Source: Polaromonas sp. P2-4 | Lineage (GTDB): Bacteria; Pseudomonadota; Gammaproteobacteria; Burkholderiales; Burkholderiaceae_C | Direction: 5' to 3' | Assembly (NCBI GenBank): GCA_024703855.1 | Contig: CP087965.1 | Location: forward strand, 5,820,001 to 5,884,000 | Length of the DNA stretch: 64,000 nucleotides | Shown here: positions 48,397-58,737 of the stretch, piece after piece | Position numbering within the stretch: position 1 is the first letter of the stretch | Layout: every line of letters starts with the position of its first letter | Made by a program: the position numbers and the translations under genes | The notes under the pieces: generated by a model | What the model was told of the DNA's origin: nothing | Databases searched by the model: none | What the model saw: the letters and a program-made list of their open reading frames with translations, nothing else

Positions 48397-49821
48397 TCAG
48401 AAGTTCAGGGTGCGCTTGTCCACTGCCAGCGCCGCCTCTTTGGTGGCTTCGCTCAAGGACGGATGTGCATGGCAAATGCGTGCAATGTCTTCGCTGCTGG
48501 CACGGAACTCCATGGCCACCACGCATTCGGCAATCAACTCGCTGGCGAAGGGCCCCACAATGTGCACGCCCAGAATTTCATCGGTTGCAGCATCGGCCAG
48601 CATTTTCACCATGCCGGTGGTGTCGCCCAACACGCGCCCGGCCGTTGGCCATGAAGGGGAAGGTACCAGCCTTGTAAGCGCGCCCTGCGGCCTTGAGCTG
48701 CTCTTCGGTTTGGCCAACCCATGCAATCTCGGGGTTGGTGTAAATCACCCAGGGAATGGTGTTGAAGTTGACATGACCGTGCTGACCTGCGATGCGCTCA
48801 GCCACCGCAACGCCCTCTTCCTCGGCTTTGTGCGCCAGCATGGGGCCGCGCACCACGTCACCGATGGCCCAGACGTTGGGCAAATTGGTTTTGCACTCGT
48901 CGTCGACCACGATGGCGCCACGCTCGTCGAGCTTCAGGCCCACGGTTTCAGGTGCAAGACCGATGGTGTTGGCAACCCGGCCAATCGAGACAATCAGTTT
49001 GTCAACGTCCAATGCTTGAGCCTGACCTTTGGCATCAACATAAGCGATAGACACGCCTTTTTGCCGGACTTCACCTCGCCGACCGTCACGCCGAGTTCAA
49101 TCTTCAAACCCTGTTTGACGAAAGCTTTATAGGCTTCCTTGGCGATCTGCTGATCGACGGCTCCCAGAAATATGGGCAAGCCTTCCAGCACGGTGACTTC
49201 TGCACCCAGACGACGCCAGACAGAGCCCATTTCCAGACCAATCACGCCCGATCCAATCAGGCCCAACTTCTGGGGCACAGCACCTAGCGCCAACGCACCG
49301 TCGTTCGACAGGATGTTTTCTTCATCAAACGGCGCGCCGGGCAGGGCTCTAGCATTAGAGCCGGTCGCCACAACGATGTGCTTGCCAGAAATCACTTCGT
49401 CTGCAGCACCCGCAACCTTGATCTCGTACACACCGTCTTTGGCGGCAGCAAACGAGCCACGGCCGTGGAAGAAAGTGACCTTGTTCTTTTTAAACAGGTA
49501 AACAATACCGTCGTTGTTTTGTTTGACGACCGTGTCCTTGCGGCCAAGCATCTTGGCCATATTCAGACTCAAGCCCTTGACCTCAATGCCATGGTCGGCA
49601 AAGTGATGGCCGGCCTGCTCGTAATGCTCAGACGATTGCAGCAGCGCTTTGGAAGGAATGCAGCCGATGTTGGTGCAGGTGCCGCCCAGGGCCGGGCCAC
49701 CTTTGGCATTTTTCCACTCGTCGATACAGGCGACGTTAAAACCCAGTTGGGCTGCACGAATGGCCGCGATATAGCCGCCAGGACCGCCACCGATGACGAT
49801 CACGTCAAATTGTTTGGACAT
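48397..49821 (-). CDS. lpdA: Dihydrolipoamide dehydrogenase, E3 of the oxoglutarate complex (two frame breaks)
   Basis: 475 codons. FAD-binding VIGGGPGGYIAAIRAAQLG, the redox disulfide in GGTCTNIGCIPSKALL, NAD-binding GLIGSGVIGLEMGSVW and the active histidine near CHAHPSLSEA are all visible. Frames change near 49060 and 48655. It lies downstream of sucA and sucB in the same direction, so it is the E3 partner that reoxidises dihydrolipoyl groups of the 2-oxoglutarate dehydrogenase complex. ATG 49821 was chosen at MSKQFDVIVIGGG. Confidence 0.95.
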
Positions 49822-49887
49822 GTTTTTGTTCCAGTGAATGACGGGCAAGGCCGGCAGTCAAGCTGCCGCAGCCCGCCCTGAGAGTTT

Positions 49888-51147
49888 TTAGATGTCGAAC
49901 AGCAGGCGAGCCGGATCTTCCAGCGCCTCTTTCATGGCCACCAGGCCCAGCACGGCTTCGCGGCCGTCGATGATGCGGTGGTCATAGCTCATGGCGAAGT
50001 AGTTCATCGGGCGAACCACGATCTGGCCGTTTTCAACCACGGCGCGGTCTTTGGTGGCGTGCACGCCGAGGATGGCGGACTGCGGCGGGTTGATGATGGG
50101 GGTGGACAGCATGGAGCCGAACACGCCGCCGTTGGAGATCGAGAAGGTGCCGCCAGTCATTTCTTCAATGCCCAGCTTGCCGTCGCGCCTTGGCACCGTA
50201 CTCGGCAATTTTTTTCTCGATATCGGCAAAGCTCATCTGGTCGGCATTGCGCAAAATCGGCACGACCAGGCCACGCGGTGAACCGACGGCGATACCGATG
50301 TCGAAATAACCGTGGTAAACGATGTCGTTGCCATCGACCGACGCATTGAGCACCGGGTATTTCTTGAGCGCATGCACTGCGGCTTTGACGAAAAAGCTCA
50401 TGAAGCCGAGCTTGACGCCGTACTCTTTCTCAAACTTTTCCTGGAAGCGCTTGCGCATGTCCATCACCGGGGCCATGTTGACTTCGTTGAAGGTAGTCAG
50501 GATGGCGTTGGTCGATTGCGACTGCAGCAGACGCTCGGCCACACGAGCGCGCAGGCGGCTCATGGGAACGCGCTGCTCGGGGCGCTCGCCCAGATCAGCA
50601 GACTTGGCCGTTGATGCGACTTGAGGCAAAGAAGTGGTCGGTGCGCCCGTAGGTATTGCGCTGACAGCTACTGATTTGATAGCACCAGCCGCTGTCGCTC
50701 CCAGAACATCGCCCTTGGTGACACGGCCATCCTTGCCGGTGCCCGGCACAGAGCCTGCGGCCAGGTTGCTGTCGGCCATCAGCTTGGCAGCCGCCGGCAT
50801 GGGCACGCCGGCCATGGAGCCGCCTGCAGCCGGAGCTGGCGCCGAGGCGGTAGCAGCGGCAGGCGCGGCAGCCGCTGCTGCCGCAGGCGCTGCAACACCA
50901 GCCTTGCCTTCGGTATCAATCCGGGCAATGACCTGGTCTGACACCACCGTGCCGCCATCGGCCACGACCAGTTCGGTCAGTACGCCAGCGGCAGGCGCGG
51001 GCACTTCGAGCACGACTTTGTCGGTTTCAATTTCAATCAGGATTTCATCGATGGCGAATGCCTCGCCGACCTTCTTTTCCACTGCAGCATGGTGGCCTCA
51101 GCCACGGACTCGGACAACTGGGGAACTTTGACTTCTACGATAGCCAT
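49888..51147 (-). CDS. sucB: Dihydrolipoamide succinyltransferase, E2 (two frame breaks)
   Basis: 420 codons. The lipoyl domain is residues 1-75, with the lipoylated lysine in EIETDKVVLEV (K44). An Ala/Pro-rich linker, an E3-binding domain (PAAAKLMADSNLAAGSVPGTGKDGRVTKGDV) interrupted here for brevity, a second linker and the catalytic domain follow; the acyltransferase motif SYDHRIIDGREAV is near the C-terminus. The second linker (about AGAIKSVAVSAIPTGAP) coincides with a mosaic repeat at 50640-50690. Frames change near 51072 and 50187. It transfers succinyl groups to CoA and is coupled to sucA upstream (49-base gap). Confidence 0.95.
50640..50690 (-). repeat. 60-bp mosaic repeat, copy 8 (inside the sucB linker)
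   Basis: On the minus strand: GGTGCTATCAAATCAGTAGC, TGTCAGCGC and a shortened right half with ACGGGC. Unlike the copies in bamB, rluB and soxD it is read from the opposite strand of the element. The match is clear in the left half and weaker on the right. Confidence 0.6.
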
Positions 51148-51196
51148 GTTGATTCTTTCGGGTATGTTTTTTGTGTTTTTTGGGTTGGCTGCGACC

Positions 51197-54095
51197 TTAC
51201 TTGGTCAGCACAAAACCCTTGAGCTTGGCAAACGCGCCATCCACCAGCGCTTTTTGCTGTTCCTGATGCAGGTACGAATACCCGGCGGCCGGCGAAGCTG
51301 AGGCTGCACGGCCCGAGTAGCCGAGCTTCTGGCCGTCGAGCATGTTCTCGTGGATGTAATGCTGCACAAAGAACCAGGCGCCCTGGTTTTGCGGCTCGTC
51401 CTGGCACCACACCAGATCGGTGACATTCGGGTACTTTTTCAGCTCGGTCGCAAACGCCTTGTGCGGGAAGGGGTAGAGCTGCTCGACGCGCAGAATCACC
51501 ACATCGTCAGCGCCTTTTTCTTCCCGCTTCTTGACCAGGTCGTAGTACACCTTGCCCGTGCAGGCAATGATGCGCTTGACCTTGTCGGCTTTTTTGCTGA
51601 TCTCTTCCTTGGTTTCGGGAATGATGGTCTGGAAGCTGCCCTTGGTGAACTCGGACAGCGGCGAGGTCGCGTCCTTGTTGCGCAGCAGCGACTTGGGCGT
51701 GAGGATGATCAGAGGCTTGCGCAGGTTGCGCACCATCTGGCGGCGCAAAATGTGGAAGATCTGGCTGGCCGTGGTGGGCTGCACCACCTGCATGTTGGTG
51801 TCGGCAGACAGCTGCATGAAGCGCTCCAGGCGCGCCGAGCTGTGCTCTGGGCCCTGGCCTTCATAGCCGTGCGGCAGCATCAGGGTGATGCCGTTGACAC
51901 GGCCCCACTTCACTTCGCCGGAGGCGATGAACTGGTCGATCACGACCTGCGCGCCGTTGACAAAGTCGCCAAACTGGGCTTCCCAGATCACCAGCGTGTT
52001 CGGATCATTGGAGGCATAGCCGTACTCGAAAGCCAGCACGGCCTCCTCGGACAGGATGGAGTCGATCACCACAAACGGGGCCTGCTTTTCGGCCACGTTT
52101 TCCAGCGGCACGTAGGTGCCGGTATCCCATTTTTCACGGCTCTGGTCGTGAATCACCGCGTGGCGGTGGGTGAAGGTGCCGCGTCCGCAGTCTTCGCCCG
52201 ACAGCCGTACCGGGTAGCCGCTGGCCACCAGCGAGGCAAACGCCATGTGCTCACCCATGCCCCAGTCCACGGGAATGTCGCCGCGGCCCATGGCAGCGCG
52301 GTCGTCATACACTTTTTCACCAGGTTGTGAGGCGTGACGCTGGAAGGAATGGTGGTGATTTTTTCAGCCAGACGCTTCCACTCGGTCATCGGGATCGCCG
52401 TGTCGCCCGCATCGGTCCACTTCTTGTCGAGGTACGGGCTCCAGTCAACCGCGTAGTTGCTTTTGAAGTTGGTCAGCACCGGGTCAAACGTGCTCTTGCC
52501 GGCATCAAGCGCGGCGCGCGTGGCCTTGACCATGTCGTCGCCCAGCGTCTCGCCCATGCCCTGAGCCGACAGCTTGTCGGCATACAGCTTGCGGGTCCCG
52601 GGGTGCTGCGCAATCTTTTTGTACATCAACGGCTGGGTCAGCGCAGGGGTGTCCTGCTCGTTGTGGCCCAGTTTGCGGAAGCAGATGATGTCAACCACGA
52701 CATCTTTCTGGAACTCCATGCGGAACTCCAGCGCCAGCTGGGTGGCCAGCACCACGGCCTCCGGATCATCGCCGTTGACGTGCAGCACGGGCGCTTCAAT
52801 CATCTTGACCACGTCGGAGCAATACAGCGTGGAACGGCTGTCGCGCGGGTCGCTGGTGGTAAAGCCGATCTGGTTGTTGATGACGATGTGCACCGTGCCG
52901 CCCGTGAAATAACCACGGGTTTGGGCCAACGCCAGCGTTTCCATGACCACGCCCTGGCCGGCAAACGCGGCATCGCCGTGCACCAGCACGGGCAGCACCT
53001 GCTTGCCGAGCGGGTCATCGCGGCGGTCCATGCGGGCACGCACCGAGCCTTCGACCACGGGGTTGACGATTTCCAGGTGCGAAGGGTTGAACGCCAGGCT
53101 CAGGTGCACCGGGCCACCGGGGGTGGTCACATCGGAGCTGAAACCCTGGTGGTATTTCACGTCGCCGCTGGGCAGGTCTTCGGGGGCGGTATGGTCAAAC
53201 TCGGCAAACAGGTCTGCCGGCACTTTGCCCAGGGAGTTGACCAGCACGTTGAGGCGGCCGCGGTGCGCCATGCCAATCACGATTTCCTGCACGCCCTTGA
53301 TGCCGCCCTGCTGGATCAACTCGTCCATGCTGGCGATAAAGCTTTCGCCGCCTTCAAGCGAGAAGCGCTTTTGGCCCACAAACCGGGTGTGCAAAAAGCG
53401 CTCAAGGCCTTCGGCAGCGCTCAGGCGATCAAGGATGTGGAGCTTTTTTTCCTTGCTGAAATTGGGCTTGCTGCGAATCGCTTCCAGCTTTTGCTGCCAC
53501 CAGCGCTTCTGGTTCTGATCGGTGGCGTACATGTATTCGGCACCAATCGTGCCGCAGTAGGTCTCTGCGCAGCGTTCATCAGGTCGCGCAAGCTCATGGT
53601 CTCTTTGCCGAAGAAGGCGTTGCTGGTGTTGAACACCGTTTCCTGGTCGGCATCGGTGAAGCCATAGAACGAAGGCTCCAGCTCGGGGATTTTTTCGCGT
53701 TCGGCGCGCTTGAGTGGGTCCAGATCGGCCCAGCGCGCACCTACGTTGCGGTAGGCCGCGATCAGCTGCTGGACGGCTGTGCGCTTGCGCCCCAGTTCGG
53801 AGTCGGCACTGTCACTGACCACCTTGGTGCCGCCCTGTTTGGCGCGCTCGGCAAAGGCATTGACGACCGGCAGGTGCGGCACATCTTTGGCGTTGCTGCC
53901 ATCAACGGCGGGAACATGCTGAAGTGCGTCGAAATACTCGCGCCAGGTGTCAGGCACGCTGCCGGGATTGGCAAGGTAGTTTTCGTACATCTCTTCGACA
54001 TAGGGCGCATTGCCGCCGAAAAGATAGGTGTTGCCTTGGTAGGCTGTGTAAATAGACGCCGGTGCAGATACAGGCGACTGCGAGTTAGAACTCAT
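51197..54095 (-). CDS. sucA: 2-oxoglutarate dehydrogenase E1 component (two frame breaks)
   Basis: About 966 residues, the expected length. It is the thiamine diphosphate-dependent E1 that decarboxylates 2-oxoglutarate. Landmarks: the N-terminal YLFGGNAPYVEEMYENYLAN, GMAHRGRLNVLVN, LVHGDAAFAGQGVVMETLA (cofactor/metal region), VINNQIGFTTSDP and the C-terminal RVEQLYPFPHKAF and WCQDEPQNQGAW. Frames change near 53560 and 52318. It begins the leftward sucA-sucB-lpdA(-zapE) transcript. The 248 bases upstream hold a tandem repeat and an 8-bp palindrome (separate entries). Confidence 0.96.
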
Positions 54096-54130
54096 ATTCC
54101 GCTGACCTCCGTTTCCCTTGAGGAAACATT

Positions 54131-54156
54131 AGCTGGTTAAAGCTGGTTAATTAACC
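54131..54156. promoter_or_regulatory. Tandem AGCTGGTTAA repeat and TTAA palindrome upstream of sucA
   Basis: AGCTGGTTAA occurs twice in direct tandem (54131-54140 and 54141-54150). The second copy runs into TTAACC, giving the perfect palindrome GGTTAATTAACC at 54145-54156. It lies 36-61 bases upstream of the sucA start, a position fitting a promoter-proximal activator or repressor site. The binding factor is unknown. Confidence 0.4.
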
Positions 54157-54273
54157 TTCCGCAACACGGCTGGACCGATTAGCGGATGCGACTGTGGCAG
54201 GAAGGGCCTTCAGAGACAGACCGGATTGTGCCACTGAAACCGGGACAGCGGAAAACCCCTGCGCAGATCAGGC

Positions 54274-54291
54274 AACGAACGACCGTTCGTT
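54274..54291. promoter_or_regulatory. TetR-type operator candidate between soxB and sucA
   Basis: AACGAACG (54274-54281) and CGTTCGTT (54284-54291) form perfect 8-bp arms around a 2-bp centre. This is the layout of many TetR/AcrR family operators. It is about 180 bases upstream of sucA and 50 bases past the soxB stop. No TetR gene is in the window. Confidence 0.5.
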
Positions 54292-54343
54292 TTTTTGCTT
54301 ATTTCAAGCTTGCTGTTGCAGCGCGCCCCGCCCTACCCAAGCT

Positions 54344-56059
54344 TTAGGCCAGGCCCGGATTGCCCGCCACACCCACCAGCTCTGGCGTGTTGGGTTTGAC
54401 GGGTTTGATCACTTTTTGGGCCTTGAGATAGCTTTCAACCACCTCCCAAACCGGTGGCCCGGCGTTTTTGCTGGCCTCAGCCACCGGGGCCCAGCCGGCC
54501 ACCTTGTAGGTTTTGTCGGCTTCAATCAGCTGGCCCTTCAGGCGCATGTTCTGGATGCGCGAGCCCATTTTGGCGCCCGGCTCGCAGGTGTAGGCGAGCC
54601 CGCCTACCCGAACCATGTCGCCGCCCTGCTGGTAATAAGGGTCAGGGTTAAAGAGGTTGTCGCCCACGTCCTCGAGAATGGTTTTGATTGTCTCGCCGCG
54701 CATGTCGGTGAGCGTCGTCCAGGGATAGGTAATGGCGGTCTGGTCCATCACATGTTCGCGCGTGATGGCCTGGCCGGGCAGCAAGGACGTGCCCCAGCGA
54801 AAGCCCGGCGAGAAAGCGATTTCCGCGCCCCGCACGTCCATCAAGGCATCGAGAATGAGCTGGTCAAAGGTGCCGTTGAAATTGCCGCGGCGGTACAGCG
54901 TGCCCTCGGTCATTGCCAGCTTTTCCGACAGTTTGGCCTCGTATGGAGCTCGAACCGTCCCTATCAACGCACTCATGGCCTTATCTGCAGGCAACAGGTT
55001 TGAAAACACCGGCAGCAAGCGGTAGTTAAAACCCACCACCTTTTTGTCCTTCACGTCCAGATCAAGCACGCCCAAAAACTTGCCATTGCTGCCGGCATTG
55101 GTCACCAGGGTCTGGCCACCGGGGTTTTTGACAATCACAGGCACCGGCACGCCATCGTGCGTGTGTCCGCCCAAAATCGCGTCGATACCGGTCACGCGCG
55201 AGGCCATTTTCAGGTCCACGTCCATGCCGTTGTGGCTGAGCAGCACCACCGCTTGCGCGCCTTTGGCGCGGGCTTCATTGACGGTTTCCTGCATCTCGCT
55301 TTCATGAATGCCGAAGGTCCAGTTGGGCGTTTGCCAGCCGGGGTTGGCAATCGGCGTGTAGGGAAAGGCCTGACCGACGATGGCAACCGCGACCCCGTTC
55401 ATTTCCTTGATCACATAAGGCTTGAACACCGGGTCGCCAAAATCGCTGGTCTTGACGTTTTGCGCCACAAAATCGACCTTGCCGGCAAAATCGTTCTCGA
55501 TGATTTTCTTGATGCGCTCTTCGCCGTAGGTGAAGTCCCAGTGGCCGGTCATCACATCCACGCCCAAGAGTTTGGCGGCATCGACCATGTCCTGGCCCTG
55601 CGTCCAGAGTGCCGTGGCGCTGCCCTGCCAGGTGTCGCCACCGTCGAGCAACAAGGCGCCGGGCCGTCCTGCCTTCAGTTGCTTGACCAGCGTCGCCAGG
55701 TGGGCAAAACCACCGACCTTGCCGTATTGGCGTGCAGCGCGCTCAAAGTTCAGATAGGTCAAGGCATGCGCCTCGGGCGTGCCCGACTTCAGGCTGGCGG
55801 CTTTCAAGAGGTGTTCGCCCACCCGATGCGGCGACTGACCGCTCATGCTGCCTAGCCCCAAGTTGACCGAAGGCTCGCGGAAATAAATCGGCAGCAACTG
55901 GGCATGGCAATCGGTCATGTGCAGCAGGTGCACATTGCCGGAACGCGGCACGTTGTACAGGCTGTTGGCCTGCGCAGCGCTGGCCTCACGCTGCAAGGGG
56001 AAACCGGCGGCCAGGGCGGCCGCCATGACACTTGAAAACTCACGGCGAGACAGATTCAT
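54344..56059 (-). CDS. soxB: Thiosulfohydrolase SoxB
   Basis: An intact 571-residue periplasmic enzyme that hydrolyses the sulfonate from the cysteine-bound intermediate on SoxYZ, releasing sulfate. A twin-arginine leader (SRREFSSVMAAALAAGFPL) is at the start. The metallophosphoesterase/5'-nucleotidase fold shows MTDCHAQLLPIYFREPS, LLDGGDTWQGS, GHWDFTYGEE and GGHTHDGVPVPV, supplying the dinuclear Mn ligands. ATG 56059 was chosen at the start of the Tat signal; an upstream in-frame ATG at 56101 would put 14 residues before it. It is the last gene of the sox cluster and carries no frame break. Confidence 0.96.
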   Translation of the reverse strand: MNLSRREFSSVMAAALAAGFPLQREASAAQANSLYNVPRSGNVHLLHMTDCHAQLLPIYFREPSVNLGLGSMSGQSPHRVGEHLLKAASLKSGTPEAHALTYLNFERAARQYGKVGGFAHLATLVKQLKAGRPGALLLDGGDTWQGSATALWTQGQDMVDAAKLLGVDVMTGHWDFTYGEERIKKIIENDFAGKVDFVAQNVKTSDFGDPVFKPYVIKEMNGVAVAIVGQAFPYTPIANPGWQTPNWTFGIHESEMQETVNEARAKGAQAVVLLSHNGMDVDLKMASRVTGIDAILGGHTHDGVPVPVIVKNPGGQTLVTNAGSNGKFLGVLDLDVKDKKVVGFNYRLLPVFSNLLPADKAMSALIGTVRAPYEAKLSEKLAMTEGTLYRRGNFNGTFDQLILDALMDVRGAEIAFSPGFRWGTSLLPGQAITREHVMDQTAITYPWTTLTDMRGETIKTILEDVGDNLFNPDPYYQQGGDMVRVGGLAYTCEPGAKMGSRIQNMRLKGQLIEADKTYKVAGWAPVAEASKNAGPPVWEVVESYLKAQKVIKPVKPNTPELVGVAGNPGLA

Positions 56060-56102
56060 GGCGTTAGCATCCCTGCCCGGCAACACCAGGCATACGTTCA
56101 AT

Positions 56103-56160
56103 TAGCTACTTATTTAATAGCGCACTGCGCCCGTACTTATTGGGCGTAGGGCCTAAATGA
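56103..56160 (+). repeat. 60-bp mosaic repeat, copy 9
   Basis: TAGCTACTTATTTAATAGCG, CACTGCGCCCGTACTTATTGGGC, then GTAGGGCCTAAATG. It fills the gap between soxX and soxB, opposite to the operon. It is one of the copies closest to the consensus. Confidence 0.85.
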
Positions 56161-56167
56161 TTAAAAA

Positions 56168-56825
56168 TTACTTGTTGACAGGCGATTGTGGGTCGAGCAG
56201 CAGCGCCATCACGTCGTGGATTTGCTGCTCGTTCAAGATGCCCGCATGGCCGAAGCGGGGCATGTCGGAGCAGGCGTTGTAAGCCTTGGCGTTCCACAGC
56301 TTGCCCCAGGTGTATTCGACGATGGGTTTGCTGGCCTTGGCGGCCGGGTCGCTCACGCCGCGCAGCTTGCCGTAGTTGTAAAGGCTGGGGCCGATCGAGC
56401 CAAACGACAGCTCGGCCTTGCTGATCTGGTGGCAGTTGTAGCAGCTGCCGCCGTTGGCCTCACCGGGCTTGTCGGTCCAGGTCAGGCCGCGGCCGTTTTG
56501 CGCGATTTTTTTCGCCCTCGCTCCAGTTGCCCATGAATTTGCCGTCGGCGGGAAGCTTCACGGTTTGCAGGTTGGCGGTTTCAATCGATTTGGCGAGCTT
56601 TTCATCCAGCGCAAGGCCTGCTGCGTCCGAACAAGCCTGGTTGGACGCATCGAGCTCCAGCCGGTCCATGCCGGCAATGCCCTGCTCGCGAAACGAGCTT
56701 TTCAGCACCTGCTGGGTGGCCGCGTCAATCTGGCCAGAGGTGGGCGCCATGGCACAACTGGCCAGCAGCGCGGAAACCGTCACGCCCAGGGCCAGCCAGG
56801 CTGTTTTCTTGTGTGTGTTTTTCAT
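56168..56825 (-). CDS. soxX: Cytochrome SoxX (one frame break), possible lipoprotein
   Basis: The composite is about 219 residues. With SoxA it forms the SoxXA cytochrome that attaches thiosulfate to SoxY. The heme motif CYNCH lies in GGSCYNCHQ, followed by GPSLYNYGK; a methionine ligand is probable in CSDMPRFG. The leader ends LLASCAM, a good lipobox, so this SoxX may be lipid-anchored. An extra domain of about 90 residues precedes the cytochrome part. The frame changes at the T6 run near 56510. Confidence 0.9.
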
Positions 56826-56856
56826 TTTTGTACTTCCTGCCGGTTAACTGCGAGGT

Positions 56857-57654
56857 TTAGCGTTTCAGGGCGGGTGCTACGGAAGCGCCGCCCTTGCTGT
56901 TCACGCCCATGTACACGCCCAGCGCGATGGTGGCGTCGGAAGCGTAGCCCGGGAACGGGAAACGTTGCTGCCGGTAGCAGTCGTTCAGGCGGCGTTGCAT
57001 ACCCCACAGGTCGCCACTGGAGACGCGGTAAGCCGGCCAGGCGCCAAAGCCGGTGCTGGCACCGGGCTGTTTGGTCAGATTGGGCAGGTCTTGCAGGCGC
57101 ACGCGCTTGTTGTCTTCGCCGTGGCAAGACGCGCATGAAAAGTCATACGGACCGCCGCGCAGGTAAAAAACCTTTTTGCCGACCTCGTACATCAGCTTTT
57201 CCTGCGTATGGGCCTGCGGCAGGTTAAAGCTCATGCCGCGCGACTCGCCGGAAATATAGGCGACCAGCGATTCGATGGTTTTTTGCTCGCCCGCGCCAAA
57301 ACGCGTGTTGGCAATCTCGGCCGCGTTGAACCCCTGCAGTTGCTCCATGCAGGTGAGCAGGCGGGATTCCAGGTCTTGCACGCGCTGGGTGTCGGCAAAA
57401 AACCGCGGCAGCTCGACAAAAGCGCCTTTCACCACGCCCGGGCCTTTGCCCAACTCGCACTTTTCCAATGACGCTTTTTTCGGGCCGCGCGCCTGTTTCC
57501 AGAGCGCTTCGCCTTTGGCTTCATACAGCTCTGCCGGATTGCCGTCGGCCAGCATCGCGCGGTACTCGGCGATGCCCTCGGCGGTGCTTTTCTGCGCGGC
57601 TGCAGACAGGGGCAAAACAGCCAGTGCCGCCAGCCCAAACAGGCTTAATTTCAT
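56857..57654 (-). CDS. soxA: Cytochrome SoxA (mono-heme type)
   Basis: An intact 265-residue protein with a signal peptide (LSLFGLAALAVLPLSAAA). One heme motif, CASCH (174-178), is present. The first-domain cysteines C66 (EKCELGKGPG) and C102 (LTCMEQ) replace the second heme of diheme SoxA. C226 in NDCYRQQRFP is the cysteine ligand that becomes persulfidated in the reaction. With SoxX it oxidatively conjugates thiosulfate to SoxY. Confidence 0.95.
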   Translation of the reverse strand: MKLSLFGLAALAVLPLSAAAQKSTAEGIAEYRAMLADGNPAELYEAKGEALWKQARGPKKASLEKCELGKGPGVVKGAFVELPRFFADTQRVQDLESRLLTCMEQLQGFNAAEIANTRFGAGEQKTIESLVAYISGESRGMSFNLPQAHTQEKLMYEVGKKVFYLRGGPYDFSCASCHGEDNKRVRLQDLPNLTKQPGASTGFGAWPAYRVSSGDLWGMQRRLNDCYRQQRFPFPGYASDATIALGVYMGVNSKGGASVAPALKR

Positions 57655-57731
57655 CGTGCTCTCCTCAAGGATTATTGTGTTGCGGCCTGGATGCGGGCGG
57701 CGCGCTGTAGACGCGGTATCGAAGTTGCCGC

Positions 57732-58043
57732 TTAAGCGATCACGGCCTCGTCGGTCCGCTTGTCGCCGTGGTTGTCAATCCAGCTCACGGCAATCTTGTC
57801 GCCGGCCTTGCCGCCTTTAAAGCTGAACTGCATGAACGGGTTTTTCGACACGGCCGTACCCCATTGGGCGCTCATGACGGTTTTGCCGTTGTGGGTGGCG
57901 CTGATGTTCTGGATAAACCAGGCAGGCACGATTTTGCCGGCCGCGTCTTTGCGCTGACCGCTTTCCATCTCGTGGCTGACCAGCACACGCACGGTGGTTT
58001 TATCGCCTTGGGCCTGGGCCCGGATTCGCATTGGATCTGACAT
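57732..58043 (-). CDS. soxZ: Sulfur carrier complex protein SoxZ
   Basis: An intact 103-residue immunoglobulin-like protein without a signal peptide, as expected since it is exported piggyback with SoxY. MRIRAQAQGDKTTVRVLVSHEM-type start and the PAWFIQNISATHNGK and NPFMQFSFKGGKAGDK segments are typical. It forms the SoxYZ heterodimer that carries the sulfur intermediate. There are 77 bases to soxA and 163 bases back to soxY; the latter gap contains the small hairpin ACGTACTTCAGGTACGT near 58137. Confidence 0.95.
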   Translation of the reverse strand: MSDPMRIRAQAQGDKTTVRVLVSHEMESGQRKDAAGKIVPAWFIQNISATHNGKTVMSAQWGTAVSKNPFMQFSFKGGKAGDKIAVSWIDNHGDKRTDEAVIA

Positions 58044-58206
58044 AACTTAGTCCTTCAAATTTTGTTTAGAGCATCTGGCGGCCTGGCGGCGTAGCGAGCG
58101 GCTGTCAGCCTAGGCGCGGGTGGCTGGGAACCGGAACGTACTTCAGGTACGTGAGGATTGCCAGACGGGACCCGTAACGACGGATCACAGTCGCGCAGTA
58201 GCCGAA

Positions 58207-58675
58207 TCAACCGCCGCAGCCTCCGAGCGTGACTTTCACTTCCTTGACCGCGTAGAAGAATTTGTCGCCGACCTTGGCCAGCGCGTAGACATTGGACGAC
58301 TGACCCATCTTGATGTTGGTCGACACGTTGGCATCGGTACCGGCGGGAATATCAAACATCGTGGCCAATGCGTTGGGGTTTTTTTCAACTACCAGGGCGA
58401 TCAGCGTGGTGTTGAGCATGTTGCTTTGGGCACCGACGCGCACCACATTGCCGTTTTCGGCAATCTCAGGGGCCTGCAGCAGCAACTCCTTGCTTTCAAC
58501 CGGTGCGCTGATTGCGCCCAGCGCTTTGGCCACATCGGCCAGCGACTTGCTGTCAAAAGCCGCCTTGTTCCAGCCGGGGGCATTTTGCGCGTAGGCCGGG
58601 CTCAAGCCCGAAGCGGCGGCCAGTGCCAGCGCCGTGGCGCCCTGTACTGCTGGTTAAAAAATCACGACGTTCCAT
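58207..58675 (-). CDS. soxY: Sulfur carrier protein SoxY (one frame break)
   Basis: About 156 residues. The Tat leader starts ERRDFLTS and, after the frame change near 58640, continues ATALALAAASGLSPAYAQ. The mature protein ends LGGCGG, the hallmark swinging arm whose cysteine carries the thiosulfate-derived sulfur. AAGGAG lies just upstream of ATG 58675. The gene follows a hairpin that separates it from soxD. Confidence 0.95.
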
Positions 58676-58737
58676 GCTTGAACTCCTTTTTATATAACTC
58701 AATTGTCTTAAAACTTGAACGCGATTGGACACAAAAC

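Noticed and set aside
51350..53667. Long rightward open frames (up to 446 codons) opposite sucA, and many similar ones elsewhere
   Set aside because: They mirror the real minus-strand genes, are rich in His/Gln/Arg, have no family features and follow from GC-biased third positions.
54274..54297. Hairpin plus T7 as a rho-independent terminator
   Set aside because: The T-run follows the stem only on the plus strand, where no gene ends. For soxB on the minus strand the stem is followed by TTGCC.
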